DNA of 64,000 nucleotides from Halomarina rubra (GCF_023699475.1 NZ_JALXFV010000001.1:127534-191533); one strand, 5' to 3'; positions 24,144 to 33,254 are shown, counted from the stretch's first letter. Numbers and translations are program-made. The notes: generated from the sequence alone by a model not told the origin.

Positions 24144-24977
24144 TCACTCCCCGACCAGCGCCGCACCGTCGGTCACTCGACACGAGCGGGCGTCGTAGCC
24201 CGCCCGCGAGAGGCCGTCGTCGAGCGCGAACACGGTCTGGCCGAGCATCGCCATCGCCGCCTCGCCGCCGGCCGCCTCGACGGCTTCGATGGCCGTCCGG
24301 ACCTCGTCGGTCTGGAGGCTCGCTTCGCGGGAGAACCGGCGCGCCGCCCGCATGAACGTCTCGACGGTCGGGGTCTCGCGGAGCGTCGCGAGTGCCTCCT
24401 CGCCGGCCCGCGAGAGCGTCTCGGTGTCGCCGCCGATGACCGCGGCGGTGTCGAGGCCACCGAAGGTGACGTACTCGACGGCGGGCCGGGCGGGGAGGCC
24501 GTCGAGGTAGCCGTGTGGCGGCGCGCCCGGTTCGAGACGGACGGGCAGCCCGCCCCGGGCCTGCCCGACCACGTCGCCGAGGCCGGTACCGGCCTCGACC
24601 TCGCTGGCGTGGGCGATGGCGACGAGTTCGCGCTCGGTGTGGCCACCGGCGGTCGCCGCGTCGAGCGAGAGCGCGGTCCCGAGCGCGCACGCTCCCGAGA
24701 CGCCGAAGCCGGCGCTGAGGGGGAGGTCGGTGTCGGCGACGACCCGGGCGTGGGCGTCGAGACGGTTGAGGACGCCAGTCACCGCTGGCATCTCGACGGT
24801 CTCGCCGTTCAACTCGACGGCGCGCTGGTCGGCGGAGGCGACCGGGTCGGCCGTGACGGTGACGCCGTCGGAGAGGGCGAGGCCCGCGCCCCGAGAGCCC
24901 GCGACGACCGGGTCGTCGTCGGGGTGGACGCTGAAGAAGCCGGTGACGTGGCCGGGGACGAACGCGCGCGGTGTCAT
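24144..24977 (-). CDS. Pantoate kinase
   Basis: This 277-residue GHMP-superfamily kinase phosphorylates pantoate before beta-alanine is added, the order specific to archaea. The N-terminus AFVPGHVTGFFSVH and the ATP loop PLSAGFGVSGACA (residues 86-98) are typical. GTGLGDVVGQARGG is motif-3-like for this subfamily. It is presumably co-transcribed with the ligase downstream. Its substrate ketopantoate/pantoate genes are not visible here; MfnA, which supplies beta-alanine, is at 53564-54625. Confidence 0.92.
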   Translation of the reverse strand: MTPRAFVPGHVTGFFSVHPDDDPVVAGSRGAGLALSDGVTVTADPVASADQRAVELNGETVEMPAVTGVLNRLDAHARVVADTDLPLSAGFGVSGACALGTALSLDAATAGGHTERELVAIAHASEVEAGTGLGDVVGQARGGLPVRLEPGAPPHGYLDGLPARPAVEYVTFGGLDTAAVIGGDTETLSRAGEEALATLRETPTVETFMRAARRFSREASLQTDEVRTAIEAVEAAGGEAAMAMLGQTVFALDDGLSRAGYDARSCRVTDGAALVGE

Positions 24978-25051
24978 CTGCCCGGAGTCGGCCCGTCGCG
25001 CACTAAAACGTTACAATCCGTCCCGCACCCGAAGGTCGTCTCGCCGTCAGG

Positions 25052-25669
25052 TCAGTCGGTGTCGGACGTCGGGTCGTCGTCGGGGGCGTCCGCCTCGTCG
25101 TCCGTGAAGAAGCCGGTCAGTTTCGCGGTCTCGTCGTCGGTCCCCCACGGCGGGTCGAACTCCTCGATGGCGAGTCGGGGCAGGTGTTTCGCGCAGTGGA
25201 CGTACGCTTCCTCGACGTCGACGCGGACCCACAGCTTCTGGCGGTCGGTGTCTGCGGGGTCGATGGCCCCCGGCAGGTCCTCGTGGAGCGTCGCCTCGCC
25301 GTTGACGTGGAGGCCGACAGTCGTGTCCCACCAGTCGACGAACGTCAGGCTGGCGCTGGGGTTCTCCCGGACGTTGCCCAGCGAGGCGTGGACGCCGTTG
25401 CCCCGGTACTCCGGGTAGGCGACGGTTGTGTCGTCGAGGACGTTGACGAACCCGCGCGGCCCGAGCCGCGGCGAACAGTCGGTGTGGCCCTCGGCGTCGG
25501 CCGTCCCCAAGAAGAACATGATACGGTCGGCGAGGAACCGTTGCATCCGTGGCGTGAGCGCCTCGTGCATCGACCGCTCGTAGAACCCGTCGGCACGTGC
25601 TTCGGTCCCCAACTCCCGTTGCAGGTCGTGTTCCCCCGTACTGCCGGGTCGGTCCCGTCGGTCCGACAT
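25052..25669 (-). CDS. Pyridoxamine 5'-phosphate oxidase-like flavoprotein (205 aa)
   Basis: This protein has the split-barrel FMN-binding fold: RIMFFLGTADAEGHTDCSPR is the first strand pair, FVNVLDDTTVAYPEYRGN the next, then GNVRENPSASLTFVDWWD and a domain-closing VDVEEAYVHCAKHLPR. The CAKH motif is common in PPOX-family proteins that are not true PdxH. The acidic C-terminal tail (DDEADAPDDDPT) is unstructured. The substrate is unknown; it may use FMN or F420. ATG 25669 is chosen; the frame upstream to 26326 is shadow. It lies downstream of halorhodopsin on the same strand. Confidence 0.85.
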   Translation of the reverse strand: MSDRRDRPGSTGEHDLQRELGTEARADGFYERSMHEALTPRMQRFLADRIMFFLGTADAEGHTDCSPRLGPRGFVNVLDDTTVAYPEYRGNGVHASLGNVRENPSASLTFVDWWDTTVGLHVNGEATLHEDLPGAIDPADTDRQKLWVRVDVEEAYVHCAKHLPRLAIEEFDPPWGTDDETAKLTGFFTDDEADAPDDDPTSDTD

Positions 25670-25794
25670 GACCGTCCGTTCGTGCGCACGTGGCAAACCC
25701 GTTCTGATTCTCCGAATTTCCGGGGCTCCGTGGGCCGTCCAGCACCCCGTCACCGCGACTCGCAGTGCCGGGTCGCGCCGCCAGAGCGGTCGAC

Positions 25795-26625
25795 TCAGTC
25801 GTCGGCGGGTTTCGCGCCCTCGCTCCCGAGGCCCTGCCGGGTCACCGTCGGTTGCTCGACGGCGAGGAACCGCACGAGCAGGAACGCGAACACGAACTTC
25901 GCGCCCACGTCGAGGAGGCTGTAGAGCCACGACGTCACCGCGAGGCCCGCGATGCCCGTTCCGAACAGCGCCAGCCCCTCGGTACCGATGGCCCAGACGA
26001 CGGGGTAGCCGACCCACAACACGACGGTCAGGTACTTCAGCCGGCCGAACAACCGCTGGACGGCGGCGTCCTGGCTCTCGACGTCGCGCGACCACGACCC
26101 CAGGATGACGGCGAGCACGACGAGGAAGAACGCCGTCGAGAGTGCGAACCACACCCAGCGGAGCCAGAGCGCTTGGGAGGTCATCGCCGCCGCCAACCCC
26201 GTCACGCACATCGCGACGTCGAAGACGACGGCCGTGAACAGCTTCGTGAAGTTCGTCCCCGCCAGCAACCCGAGCGCTGCGAGGATGAGCGGCGTCGAGA
26301 ACGTCCACGTCAGGTAGCGACCCCACAGCGTCACCAACTCCCCGCGCCCGGGGATGTCGACGACACCGACGGTCAACCCGCTGATGAGCGCCAGATAGCT
26401 CGCGATGGACACCGCCGGGATGGCGATGGTAGCGACGACGATGAGCTTGGCGTACTCGTCGGTGACGGTCCGACCCATGTAGGTGAACGCGAGCAGCGCG
26501 AACCCCATCAGCGCGACGTTCACCCAGAGCGATCCGGCGAGCAGCGGGTCCGAGAGCGCCTCTCCGACGAGGTCGTCGGCCTGTAGTGTCGCGACGCTCG
26601 CAGCGAAGCCAGTTTGCACGACCAT
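25795..26625 (-). CDS. hop: Halorhodopsin (light-driven chloride pump)
   Basis: This 276-residue seven-helix retinal protein pumps chloride inward on light absorption. Helix C reads RYLTWTFSTPLILAA, giving Arg103 and the Thr106/Ser110/Ala117 triad; Thr in place of the proton-acceptor Asp identifies an anion pump rather than bacteriorhodopsin. Retinal Lys243 lies in SLLDVGAKFVFAF, with Asp239 before it. Length and the C-terminal end KPADD resemble the Halobacterium protein. ATG 26625 gives a short N-terminal extension (MVVQTGFAAS), as is usual. No opsin-activator UAS of the known bop type was seen upstream. A bat-type HTH gene lies upstream, beyond aspS. Confidence 0.95.
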   Translation of the reverse strand: MVVQTGFAASVATLQADDLVGEALSDPLLAGSLWVNVALMGFALLAFTYMGRTVTDEYAKLIVVATIAIPAVSIASYLALISGLTVGVVDIPGRGELVTLWGRYLTWTFSTPLILAALGLLAGTNFTKLFTAVVFDVAMCVTGLAAAMTSQALWLRWVWFALSTAFFLVVLAVILGSWSRDVESQDAAVQRLFGRLKYLTVVLWVGYPVVWAIGTEGLALFGTGIAGLAVTSWLYSLLDVGAKFVFAFLLVRFLAVEQPTVTRQGLGSEGAKPADD

Positions 26626-26696
26626 ATAGTTCACAGAGGTGCCGCTCGTACTTGTAGCATCGACAACATGCAGGCAGGATTCGCCGCTCTCCGGGC

Positions 26697-26920
26697 TCAC
26701 GGACTGTCTCGGCGGGTAAAGCGAGTGATTCGGTCTCGCGGGAACTGACTCGTAGTGAACTGCTCGCCGTTCCCGCTCGACGCTTGCGGTGTCGCTTACG
26801 GCGACAACCGCTGCCGGTCTCGCGGGAACACGGTCGCTTCGCTACGCTTCACTCCCTGTCCCCACCCTCGGACAGCGGCCTCGCCTCACGGCGAGAGCCG
26901 CTGTCGGTCGCGTGGGAACA
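26697..26920 (-). repeat. Serial in-frame echoes of the aspS 3' end
   Basis: The last aspS codons ([13 protein letters not shown], stop 26886-26888) recur 90 nt downstream as [13 protein letters not shown] (stop 26796-26798). FPRDR recurs 84 nt further on, ending in RRDSP-TGA (stop 26697-26699). All three are in the aspS frame, with no other stop between them. Copies 1 and 2 match at 29 of 35 bases, and all six differences are synonymous or swap one stop codon for another. A hairpin places the aspS stop in its loop (CTCGCC-TCAC-GGCGAG). Confidence 0.75.
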
Positions 26921-28190
26921 ACACAGCCTCCCGGATGTTGTCGAGTCCGAGCATCGTCATGACGAGGCGCTCGCCACCGAGGCCGAAGCCGGCGTGGGGC
27001 GGCATGCCGTAGCGGAACATCTTCGTGTAGTACTCGAACGCCTCGGGGTCGAGACCCTGCTGTTCGAACCCGGCGACGAGTTCGTCGTAGCGGTGTTCAC
27101 GCTGGCCGCCCGAGACGAGTTCCATGTCCGGGTGCATCATGTCGAAGCCCGTCGAGAGGGACTCGTCGTCGTCGTGGTCCTTGATGTAGAACGGCTTGAC
27201 CTCGCTGGGCCAGTCGGTGATGAAGTAGTGACCGCCGACGTCGGCTCCGAGCGCCTTCTCGGCCTCCGTCGAGAGGTCGTCGCCGAACACGAGCTGTTCG
27301 TCGAGTTCGCCCGTCGCGTTGACGCGCTCGATGGCCTCCTCGTAGGAGAGCCGCGGGAAGTCCTCCTCGGGCACCTCGAACTCGTCGGCGAGACCGAGCG
27401 TCTCCAGTTCGTCGGCGCACTCCTCGGCGACGGCCGCGTAGGCCGCCTTCAGCGCGCCCTCACAGACGTCCATCGCGCCCTGGTGGTCGGTGAACGCGCT
27501 CTCGAAGTCGATGGAGGTCGCCTCGTTGAGGTGTCGCGGCGTGTTGTGCTCCTCGGCACGGAAGATAGGGCCGATTTCGAAGACGCGCTCCAGTCCGGAG
27601 CCGACCATCAGCTGTTTGAACAGCTGTGGCGACTGGTTCATGAACGCCTCCTCGCCGAAGTACGTGATGGGGAACAGTTCGGTGCCGCCCTCGGTGCCGG
27701 TGGCGACGATCTTCGGCGTGTTGATCTCCGTCGCGTTCTGCGAGCGGAAGTAGTCGCGGACCGCTTCGAGGACGGTCGCGCGAATCTCGAAGATGGCCTT
27801 CGGCTCGTCACGGCGCAGGTCGAGGGTGCGGTTGTCGAGTCGCGTCGGGAGTTCGGCGTCGACCTTCCCGGAGGGGTCGAGGGGGAGTTCGGGGTCGGCG
27901 GGTGCGACGACCTCGACGCTCTCGGGGACGACTTCGACGCCCGTGGGGGCGCGTGGCTCCTCCTCGACCGCACCGGTGACCTGCACGACGGACTCTCGCG
28001 AGACGTTCGTGCCCGTCTCGACGAGGTCTTCGTCCATCTCGTCTTTCGCGAACTTGACCTGAATCTTGCCGGTCTTGTCGCGTACGATGAGGAAAGCGAT
28101 GCCGCCGAGGTCGCGGATCTCGTGTGCCCAGCCGGCGACGGTGACGTGGTCGCCCGGTTCGGCGTCCGCTGTGTACGTTCGGTCGTCCAT
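26886..28190 (-). CDS. aspS: Aspartate--tRNA(Asp/Asn) ligase
   Basis: This 434-residue class II synthetase has an N-terminal OB fold ([19 protein letters not shown], residues 15-33), then the catalytic domain. Motif 2 is [15 protein letters not shown] and motif 3 [15 protein letters not shown]. It is the archaeal/eukaryal type, 430-440 residues. Euryarchaeal enzymes of this type often also charge tRNA(Asn) where a GatCAB amidotransferase exists; gatB is in this window. Discrimination depends on anticodon-loop contacts I cannot read with certainty. The 3' end is followed by two displaced copies of its own C-terminus. Confidence 0.94.
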   Translation of the reverse strand: MDDRTYTADAEPGDHVTVAGWAHEIRDLGGIAFLIVRDKTGKIQVKFAKDEMDEDLVETGTNVSRESVVQVTGAVEEEPRAPTGVEVVPESVEVVAPADPELPLDPSGKVDAELPTRLDNRTLDLRRDEPKAIFEIRATVLEAVRDYFRSQNATEINTPKIVATGTEGGTELFPITYFGEEAFMNQSPQLFKQLMVGSGLERVFEIGPIFRAEEHNTPRHLNEATSIDFESAFTDHQGAMDVCEGALKAAYAAVAEECADELETLGLADEFEVPEEDFPRLSYEEAIERVNATGELDEQLVFGDDLSTEAEKALGADVGGHYFITDWPSEVKPFYIKDHDDDESLSTGFDMMHPDMELVSGGQREHRYDELVAGFEQQGLDPEAFEYYTKMFRYGMPPHAGFGLGGERLVMTMLGLDNIREAVLFPRDRQRLSP

Positions 28191-28229
28191 ACGCCAGCGT
28201 GTCGGTCGAGCGGCTAAAGTGGGTCGGAT

Positions 28230-28865
28230 TTACTTCCCGTAGTTCCCGGCGACCAGTCGCGAGTACGCCCGACGGAGGCGCTGGCTGATGGCCTGTTCGC
28301 TCACGTCGAACTCGACGGCGAGGTCCGCGAGCGTCGCCTTCCGCGGGACCTCGAAGTAGCCCTTCTCTAGCGCGAGGACGACGGTCTCGCGCTGGCGTCG
28401 GGTGAGGTTCGGCCCCTCGTCGTCGTCGTCCTCGACGTAGACGTTGTCGAGGTGGACGGCGGCGTCGCGCTCGGTGAGCCACGTCCGGTAGCTGTCGAGC
28501 GCGTCCTGGTCGGGGAACCGGGACTCGGTGTGCCACCAGTCGTCGTCGTACTGGAGGGTGAGCCAGGTGGCGTCGGACTCCTCGCTCGCGGCCGTCAGCG
28601 TCGCCCGAGTCTCGACCTGCGCGCTGTACAGTCGGTCCCCGGCCCCGTCGTCGTCGAGTCGAACCACCCCCGAGACGGTGCCGTCGGACTGGAGTCGTCG
28701 CTCGAACCCGTCGAGGTCGACGCCGTTGGCCCAGAAGTGAAGCCGTGACTGACCGGCAGTCGTCTGTCTCGCTCGTTCCAACGACACGCTCACGTCGCTC
28801 GCCGCGAGCGTGTCGGCCATCGCCAACGCAGGCGACTGGACGCGGTGTGCGGCGATGAGTGACAT
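28230..28865 (-). CDS. Bat-type helix-turn-helix transcription regulator (HTH_10)
   Basis: This 211-residue protein has an N-terminal sensor-like beta domain (residues 1-140, with WANGVDLDGFERRLQSD) and a C-terminal HTH of the bacterio-opsin-activator type: LTRRQRETVVLALEKGYFEVPRK, then LADLAVEFDVSEQAISQRLRRAYS. It lacks the GAF/PAS modules of Bat itself. Haloarchaea have many such paralogues, most with unknown targets. ATG 28865 is chosen over GTG 28871 because a TATATAT box lies 24-30 nt upstream. It is 1.6 kb from halorhodopsin on the same strand, with aspS in between. Confidence 0.88.
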   Translation of the reverse strand: MSLIAAHRVQSPALAMADTLAASDVSVSLERARQTTAGQSRLHFWANGVDLDGFERRLQSDGTVSGVVRLDDDGAGDRLYSAQVETRATLTAASEESDATWLTLQYDDDWWHTESRFPDQDALDSYRTWLTERDAAVHLDNVYVEDDDDEGPNLTRRQRETVVLALEKGYFEVPRKATLADLAVEFDVSEQAISQRLRRAYSRLVAGNYGK

Positions 28866-28888
28866 AAGCACCCTGCGTGAGCAAGGTG

Positions 28889-28895
28889 TATATAT
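28889..28895 (-). promoter_or_regulatory. TATA box of the bat-type HTH gene
   Basis: TATATAT lies 24-30 nt upstream of ATG 28865, the strongest TATA match in the window. It also lies inside the short gap to the GGGP synthase stop (28903), so this regulator is probably transcribed separately. Confidence 0.7.
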
Positions 28896-28902
28896 TGTCG
28901 GG

Positions 28903-29619
28903 TTAGTTGTTCGCGGCTGTCACGCCCTCGACGGTCTCTCTGACGGCCGCACAACCCGCGTCGTGGACGAGGTCGCCGACGACGACGACGTCCGAGTGCT
29001 GGCCCATCTCGAACGCCGAGTCGTAGTCGTGGACGCCCCCACCGTAGAACAGCGTCGCCTCGTCGAGTGCGTCGTGGGCCGCGCCGACTATCTCCGGGTC
29101 GCCGAGCGTCCCCGAGTACTCCACGTAGACGATGTCCTGGCCGAACATCTGCTCTGCGACCTCCGCGTAGGCGGCGACGTCCGCGGCGTCGAGGGTGCAG
29201 TCGGCCTGCGTGTACTCCGCGACGGAGGCCTCCTCGTTGAGCACGATGTACGCCTCGGTGTGGGTGACGTCCCACTGGATGTCGCCGTCCATGCGGACCC
29301 ACTCCTTGTGCGCGCCGGTCACCCACGCGATGTCGCCCGCGTTGAAGACGATGGGGACGAGGTAGCCGTCCAGACCGTCGGGGTGGACGACGACGCCCGC
29401 GCTGCTCGGTTCGATGTACACCGGGATGTCGTGGCCGCGGGTGCCCTCGATACAGCCCTCGACGTACTCGGCCATCTTCTCCTCGGTCATCCCGAGAGTC
29501 CCGCCGACCATGATAGCGTCCGTCCCGGTCGCCGCCACGTCCTCGAACGTCTCGTCCTCGTACAGCGTCTTGTCCGGGTCCACCTTCACGATGTGGTCCC
29601 ACTCGCTCCACGCGTTCAT
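28903..29619 (-). CDS. Geranylgeranylglyceryl phosphate synthase (group I)
   Basis: This 238-residue TIM-barrel prenyltransferase joins geranylgeranyl-PP to glycerol-1-phosphate, the first ether bond of archaeal lipids. Family blocks are [45 protein letters not shown] and [12 protein letters not shown]. The length fits haloarchaeal group I enzymes. Phosphate-binding Gly loops ([14 protein letters not shown]) are intact. It is divergent from the SnoaL-like gene across 135 nt. Confidence 0.93.
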   Translation of the reverse strand: MNAWSEWDHIVKVDPDKTLYEDETFEDVAATGTDAIMVGGTLGMTEEKMAEYVEGCIEGTRGHDIPVYIEPSSAGVVVHPDGLDGYLVPIVFNAGDIAWVTGAHKEWVRMDGDIQWDVTHTEAYIVLNEEASVAEYTQADCTLDAADVAAYAEVAEQMFGQDIVYVEYSGTLGDPEIVGAAHDALDEATLFYGGGVHDYDSAFEMGQHSDVVVVGDLVHDAGCAAVRETVEGVTAANN

Positions 29620-29754
29620 ACTCGGAGGACCGAACGCCCGGACAAAACCGCTTCGACACGTTCACACACCGGGGCTATGTGTATTGCCTCCCGTTCGCGA
29701 GGGGCTACGTCTGTGGGCCCCACCCTTATCCCCCGTGCCGGTGGAGCGGTTGAC

Positions 29755-30267
29755 ATGTCCCACTGCGCCGACGGCGACCCCCCAGTTCCCGCCGACGCCG
29801 GTTCCGACACCGGTTCCGACGCCCGCCCCGACATCGAGCGCGTGAGCCGTCGGGACTTCGAGGAGGTCTGGCACGAGCAAGACCCCAGCGTCATCCCGGA
29901 CCTCTACCACGCCGACTACCGCGGCCACGGGTTCCCGCTCCTCGGCACCGTCTCCCGTACCGGCTACCGTCGGGTGTCGGGACTGTTCCTCCGGGCGTTC
30001 CCCGACATCCGGTTCGACATCCACCGCCTCGACTCCGCGACCGGCCGGGTCGAGACCGACTGGACGTTCGAGGCGACGCACTCGGGGTGGGTCGGCCCGC
30101 TCCCGCCGAGCGGCGCGCGCATCAGCGTCGACGGCTGGGGTCGCCACCGCTACGAGGGCGACCGCGTCGCCGAGACCTGGCTGGACCTCGACTGGGCCGA
30201 CCTCGCCGGCCAACTCGGTCGAGGGTACCTCGCCGCCGCCCGCGAGAAGGTCGGCACGCTGGTCTGA
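29755..30267 (+). CDS. SnoaL-like ester cyclase/NTF2-fold protein
   Basis: This 170-residue protein has a disordered acidic N-terminus (1-30) followed by an NTF2-like cone fold: DFEEVWHEQDPSVIPDLYHADY, then FPDIRFDIHRLDSATGRVETDW, THSGWVGPLPPSGARISV, and a last strand RVAETWLDLDWADLAGQLG. It resembles SnoaL polyketide cyclases and other proteins of that fold. No polyketide genes are present, so the function is open. ATG 29755 is used; TTATCC lies about 24-29 nt upstream. Confidence 0.8.
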   Translation: MSHCADGDPPVPADAGSDTGSDARPDIERVSRRDFEEVWHEQDPSVIPDLYHADYRGHGFPLLGTVSRTGYRRVSGLFLRAFPDIRFDIHRLDSATGRVETDWTFEATHSGWVGPLPPSGARISVDGWGRHRYEGDRVAETWLDLDWADLAGQLGRGYLAAAREKVGTLV

Positions 30268-30386
30268 GCGTCGCTGCTCCCCCGTCGACTCGCCCGCCTG
30301 CACTCTCCCGCACGTTCTCCCCCGTCCTCGTGACGCTCTCCCCGTCGAGTGACCACCGCTACGGTCGTCGAGCACCATCCTCCCAC

Positions 30387-30647
30387 ATGGCTCCGAGACG
30401 CGAGTCGACCCGCCCGTCGCGCTCGGACGCGGGCGACGACCTCACCGAGCGACTCGTCGCGGCGATTCGGGACGCTCCGCGACCGGTGGTGAACACGGGG
30501 TATCTGGTCCGACAGTTGGACCGACCAGCCGCGGACCTCCGCCCCGAACTCGACGCGCTCGTCGAGGCGGGGGTCCTCGACCACCACGAGGTCCGCGGGC
30601 GGGGCCACCTCTGGTGGCTCACGCTCGACGCCGAACTGGAGGGGTAG
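30387..30647 (+). CDS. Small winged-helix protein
   Basis: This 86-residue protein has a basic and Ser-rich N-terminus, then a compact winged helix: LTERLVAAIRDAPRPVVNTGYLVRQLDR, LRPELDALVEAGVLDHHEVRGRGHLWW. The wing ends in WLTLDAELEG. It looks like a DNA-binding or protein-binding regulator found in haloarchaea; no effector domain is present. ATG 30387 is the last plausible start. It converges on topA (117 nt between stops). Targets are unknown. Confidence 0.7.
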   Translation: MAPRRESTRPSRSDAGDDLTERLVAAIRDAPRPVVNTGYLVRQLDRPAADLRPELDALVEAGVLDHHEVRGRGHLWWLTLDAELEG

Positions 30648-30764
30648 TGTTCGTCCCACCCGTCGACCGTCCAGCGAGCGGTTCCTCCCGTCGGTCCGGT
30701 CGGGAGTGTGTACGACGAAAACCACCATCGAACGCTGTCGTAGGGTCTGGCGAGCGATGTCCGT

Positions 30765-33254
30765 TCAGGTCGCCGCCTGACTCTGCCACTCGCGAATGCG
30801 GTCGGCGCTGACGCCCTGGACCTCGCCCGCGACGGCGTCGGCCTCGGCGTCCCGGAGGTCGTCGAGGCTCTCGATGCCCGCCGCCGCCAGTTTCTCGGCG
30901 GTCTTCGAGCCGACGCCGTCGAGGTCCTCGATGTTCCGCATCGCGGTGCGCTCTCTGTACTCGGCGTAGTTGCAGATGGGACAGCCCAACTCCCACGGGT
31001 CGTCACCGTTGTGGACGACGAGTTCGGGCAGGTCGTGTTCGTCGCAGTACTCGTCGGTCACCTCGATGTCGCCCTTCCGTGGGAGGGGCAGCGAGTACTC
31101 GCAGTCGGGGTAGCGGGTACAGCCGACCAGTCTGGACCCCGAGCGGAGGGTCTTGATGGCGAGCTCCCCGTCGTGCTCTTCGCCACAGTCCGGACAGACG
31201 CCGATGACGCGGTCCTCGGCGTCGTCGGCCTCCTCGGCCCGACAGAGCGGGCAGCCGTGGGTGTAGGTGTCCCGGCCGGCGAGCATCTTCACCTCGTGGA
31301 GGCCGTGGTCTGCACACTCGTCGTCGAGCACCATCGGCTCGCCGTTGCTCGGGAGGGGTAGCGTGTACTCGCAGTCGGGGTAGCCGTCACAGCCGACGAA
31401 GTACGACCCGTAGCGCGAGCGCCGGACCAACAGGTCCTCGCCGCAGTCGGGACACGGGCCGAGCAGTTTGTCGGCCTTCAGCGCCTTCCGGAGGTGGTCG
31501 CCCACCTCGTCGCGGGAGGCGTGGAGGTCCTCGAACACACGTTTGAGGATGGCGCGGGACTCGTCGGTCACCTCGTCGAGCGTCGCCTCGCCCTCGGCGA
31601 TGGCGCTCATGTCCGACTCCAGTTGCGCGGTCATCTCCTCGCTGACGACGAGGTCCGCGAACCGCTCGGCGGCCTCGACGACGCCCGTCGCCAGCTTGGT
31701 CGGGCGGGGCGGGTCGCCCTCGATGTAGCCGCGGTCGTAGAGCTTCTGGAGCGTGCCGTGGCGGGTCGCCTTCGTCCCGATGCCCATCTTCTCCATCGTC
31801 TCGATGATGCGCGACTGGCCGCGCCGACGGGGTGGCTGGGTCTGTTTGGCGTCGAGGCGGGCCTCGGAGACGGCGAGCGTCTCGCCCTCCTCGACGGCGG
31901 GGACGTAGTTCTCGGTCGTGGAGTGGTACGGGTACACCGCGTGGTACCCCTCCTCGACGAGACGCTTGCCGTTGGCCTTCAGCAGGCAGTCGTTCGCCTC
32001 GGCGACGACCTTGAGGTGTGCCCACTTCGCGGGTTCGGCGCAGGTCGCGAAGAACCGACGGACGACGAGGTCGTAGACGTCCCACTCGTCGTCGGAGATG
32101 TCCGTCGGGAACTCGCCGGTCGGGTGGATAGGCGGGTGGTCGGTGGTCTCCTTGTCGCCGCTGGTCGGTTCGATGTCGTCGCGCTCCAGCAGCGAGGCCG
32201 CGTCGTCGCCGAAGCGGGCGTGCTCGGCGAACCGTTCGAGCAGGTCGCGCTCGTCGAGGTCGTCGGGGTAGACGGTGTTGTCCGTCCGGGGGTAGGTGAT
32301 GTACCCCGACGTGTAGAGGTCCTCGGCGATGGACATGGCGCGCTGGGCGGAGTAGCCGATGGAGCCCGCGGCACGGATGTACTGCGTCGTGTTGAACGGT
32401 GCGGGTGGGTCGTCGGTTCGGGTGCGGCGGTTGACCGACTCGACGTGGGCCTCGCTCGCTCCCTGGAGACGCTCGAAGGCGCTCTCGGCGTCGGCCTCGA
32501 CCCAGACGCGGTCCTGTTCGTTGTCGTCCTCGTCGTACAGGAAGTACTGCGCCTCGAACGGCTCGTCGTCCTCGTCGTGTTTGGCGAGGTTCGCGTACAG
32601 CTCCCAGTAGTCCTCGGGGTCGAACGCCTCGATCTTCCGTTCGCGGTCGACGATGAGCTTCAGCGTCGGCGACTGGACCCGACCCACCGAGATGAAGTCG
32701 TTGCCCAGCTGTTTCGCCGACAGCGAGAGGAAGCGCGTCAGCGCCGCCCCCCACATCAGGTCGATTATCTGGCGAGCCTCACCCGACGCGGCGAGGTCGA
32801 AGTCCAGTTCCTCGGGGTTCGCGAACGCCTCGGTCACCTCGCGGTCGGTGATGGAGGAGAACCGGACGCGCTTGATGGGCGCGTCGCTCTCCTCGCGGAC
32901 GAGTTCGTACGCCTCCTTCCCGATGAGTTCGCCCTCGCGGTCGTAGTCGGTCGCGACGATGGCGCTGTCGGCGTCACGGGCCAGCGAGCGCAGCGCCGCG
33001 ACGATGTTCTCCTGGGTCTCGGTCTTGACGACCCGCGCGTCGACCAGTTCGACGGGACGGACGTCCCGCCAGTCGTTGTACTCCGGAGGGAAGTCGACGC
33101 CGACGACGTGCCCCGACAGCCCGATACAGCGCTTGCCGCCCCACTTGTACACCGGGACGCCGTTACGTCGGTCGACGCTCGCGCCACCCTCGCTGAGGAT
33201 CTCCGCGATGCGCCGCGCCGCGTTGTCCTTCTCCGTGATGATCAGCTCCACCAC
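30765..33254 (-). CDS. topA: DNA topoisomerase I (type IA) with zinc ribbons and HhH tail
   Basis: This 829-residue enzyme relaxes negative supercoils. An N-terminal Toprim domain has Glu8 in IITEKD and ATDYDREGE (101-109). The catalytic Tyr321 lies in SGYITYPRTDNT. C-terminal zinc modules begin at CPDCGEDLLVR, with later CPLC, CPDCGEEHDG and CPIC pairs. The last 60 residues form a helix-hairpin-helix repeat (LDGVGSKTAEKLAAAGI), an addition seen in haloarchaeal TopA that may bind DNA or partners. The start at 33254 gives MVELIITEKDNAARRIAEIL, the family start. Confidence 0.95.
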   Translation of the reverse strand: MVELIITEKDNAARRIAEILSEGGASVDRRNGVPVYKWGGKRCIGLSGHVVGVDFPPEYNDWRDVRPVELVDARVVKTETQENIVAALRSLARDADSAIVATDYDREGELIGKEAYELVREESDAPIKRVRFSSITDREVTEAFANPEELDFDLAASGEARQIIDLMWGAALTRFLSLSAKQLGNDFISVGRVQSPTLKLIVDRERKIEAFDPEDYWELYANLAKHDEDDEPFEAQYFLYDEDDNEQDRVWVEADAESAFERLQGASEAHVESVNRRTRTDDPPAPFNTTQYIRAAGSIGYSAQRAMSIAEDLYTSGYITYPRTDNTVYPDDLDERDLLERFAEHARFGDDAASLLERDDIEPTSGDKETTDHPPIHPTGEFPTDISDDEWDVYDLVVRRFFATCAEPAKWAHLKVVAEANDCLLKANGKRLVEEGYHAVYPYHSTTENYVPAVEEGETLAVSEARLDAKQTQPPRRRGQSRIIETMEKMGIGTKATRHGTLQKLYDRGYIEGDPPRPTKLATGVVEAAERFADLVVSEEMTAQLESDMSAIAEGEATLDEVTDESRAILKRVFEDLHASRDEVGDHLRKALKADKLLGPCPDCGEDLLVRRSRYGSYFVGCDGYPDCEYTLPLPSNGEPMVLDDECADHGLHEVKMLAGRDTYTHGCPLCRAEEADDAEDRVIGVCPDCGEEHDGELAIKTLRSGSRLVGCTRYPDCEYSLPLPRKGDIEVTDEYCDEHDLPELVVHNGDDPWELGCPICNYAEYRERTAMRNIEDLDGVGSKTAEKLAAAGIESLDDLRDAEADAVAGEVQGVSADRIREWQSQAAT

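Noticed and set aside
26626-26700. Opsin-type upstream activator site for hop
   Set aside because: I looked for the bop-type UAS pattern on both strands and found no convincing match.
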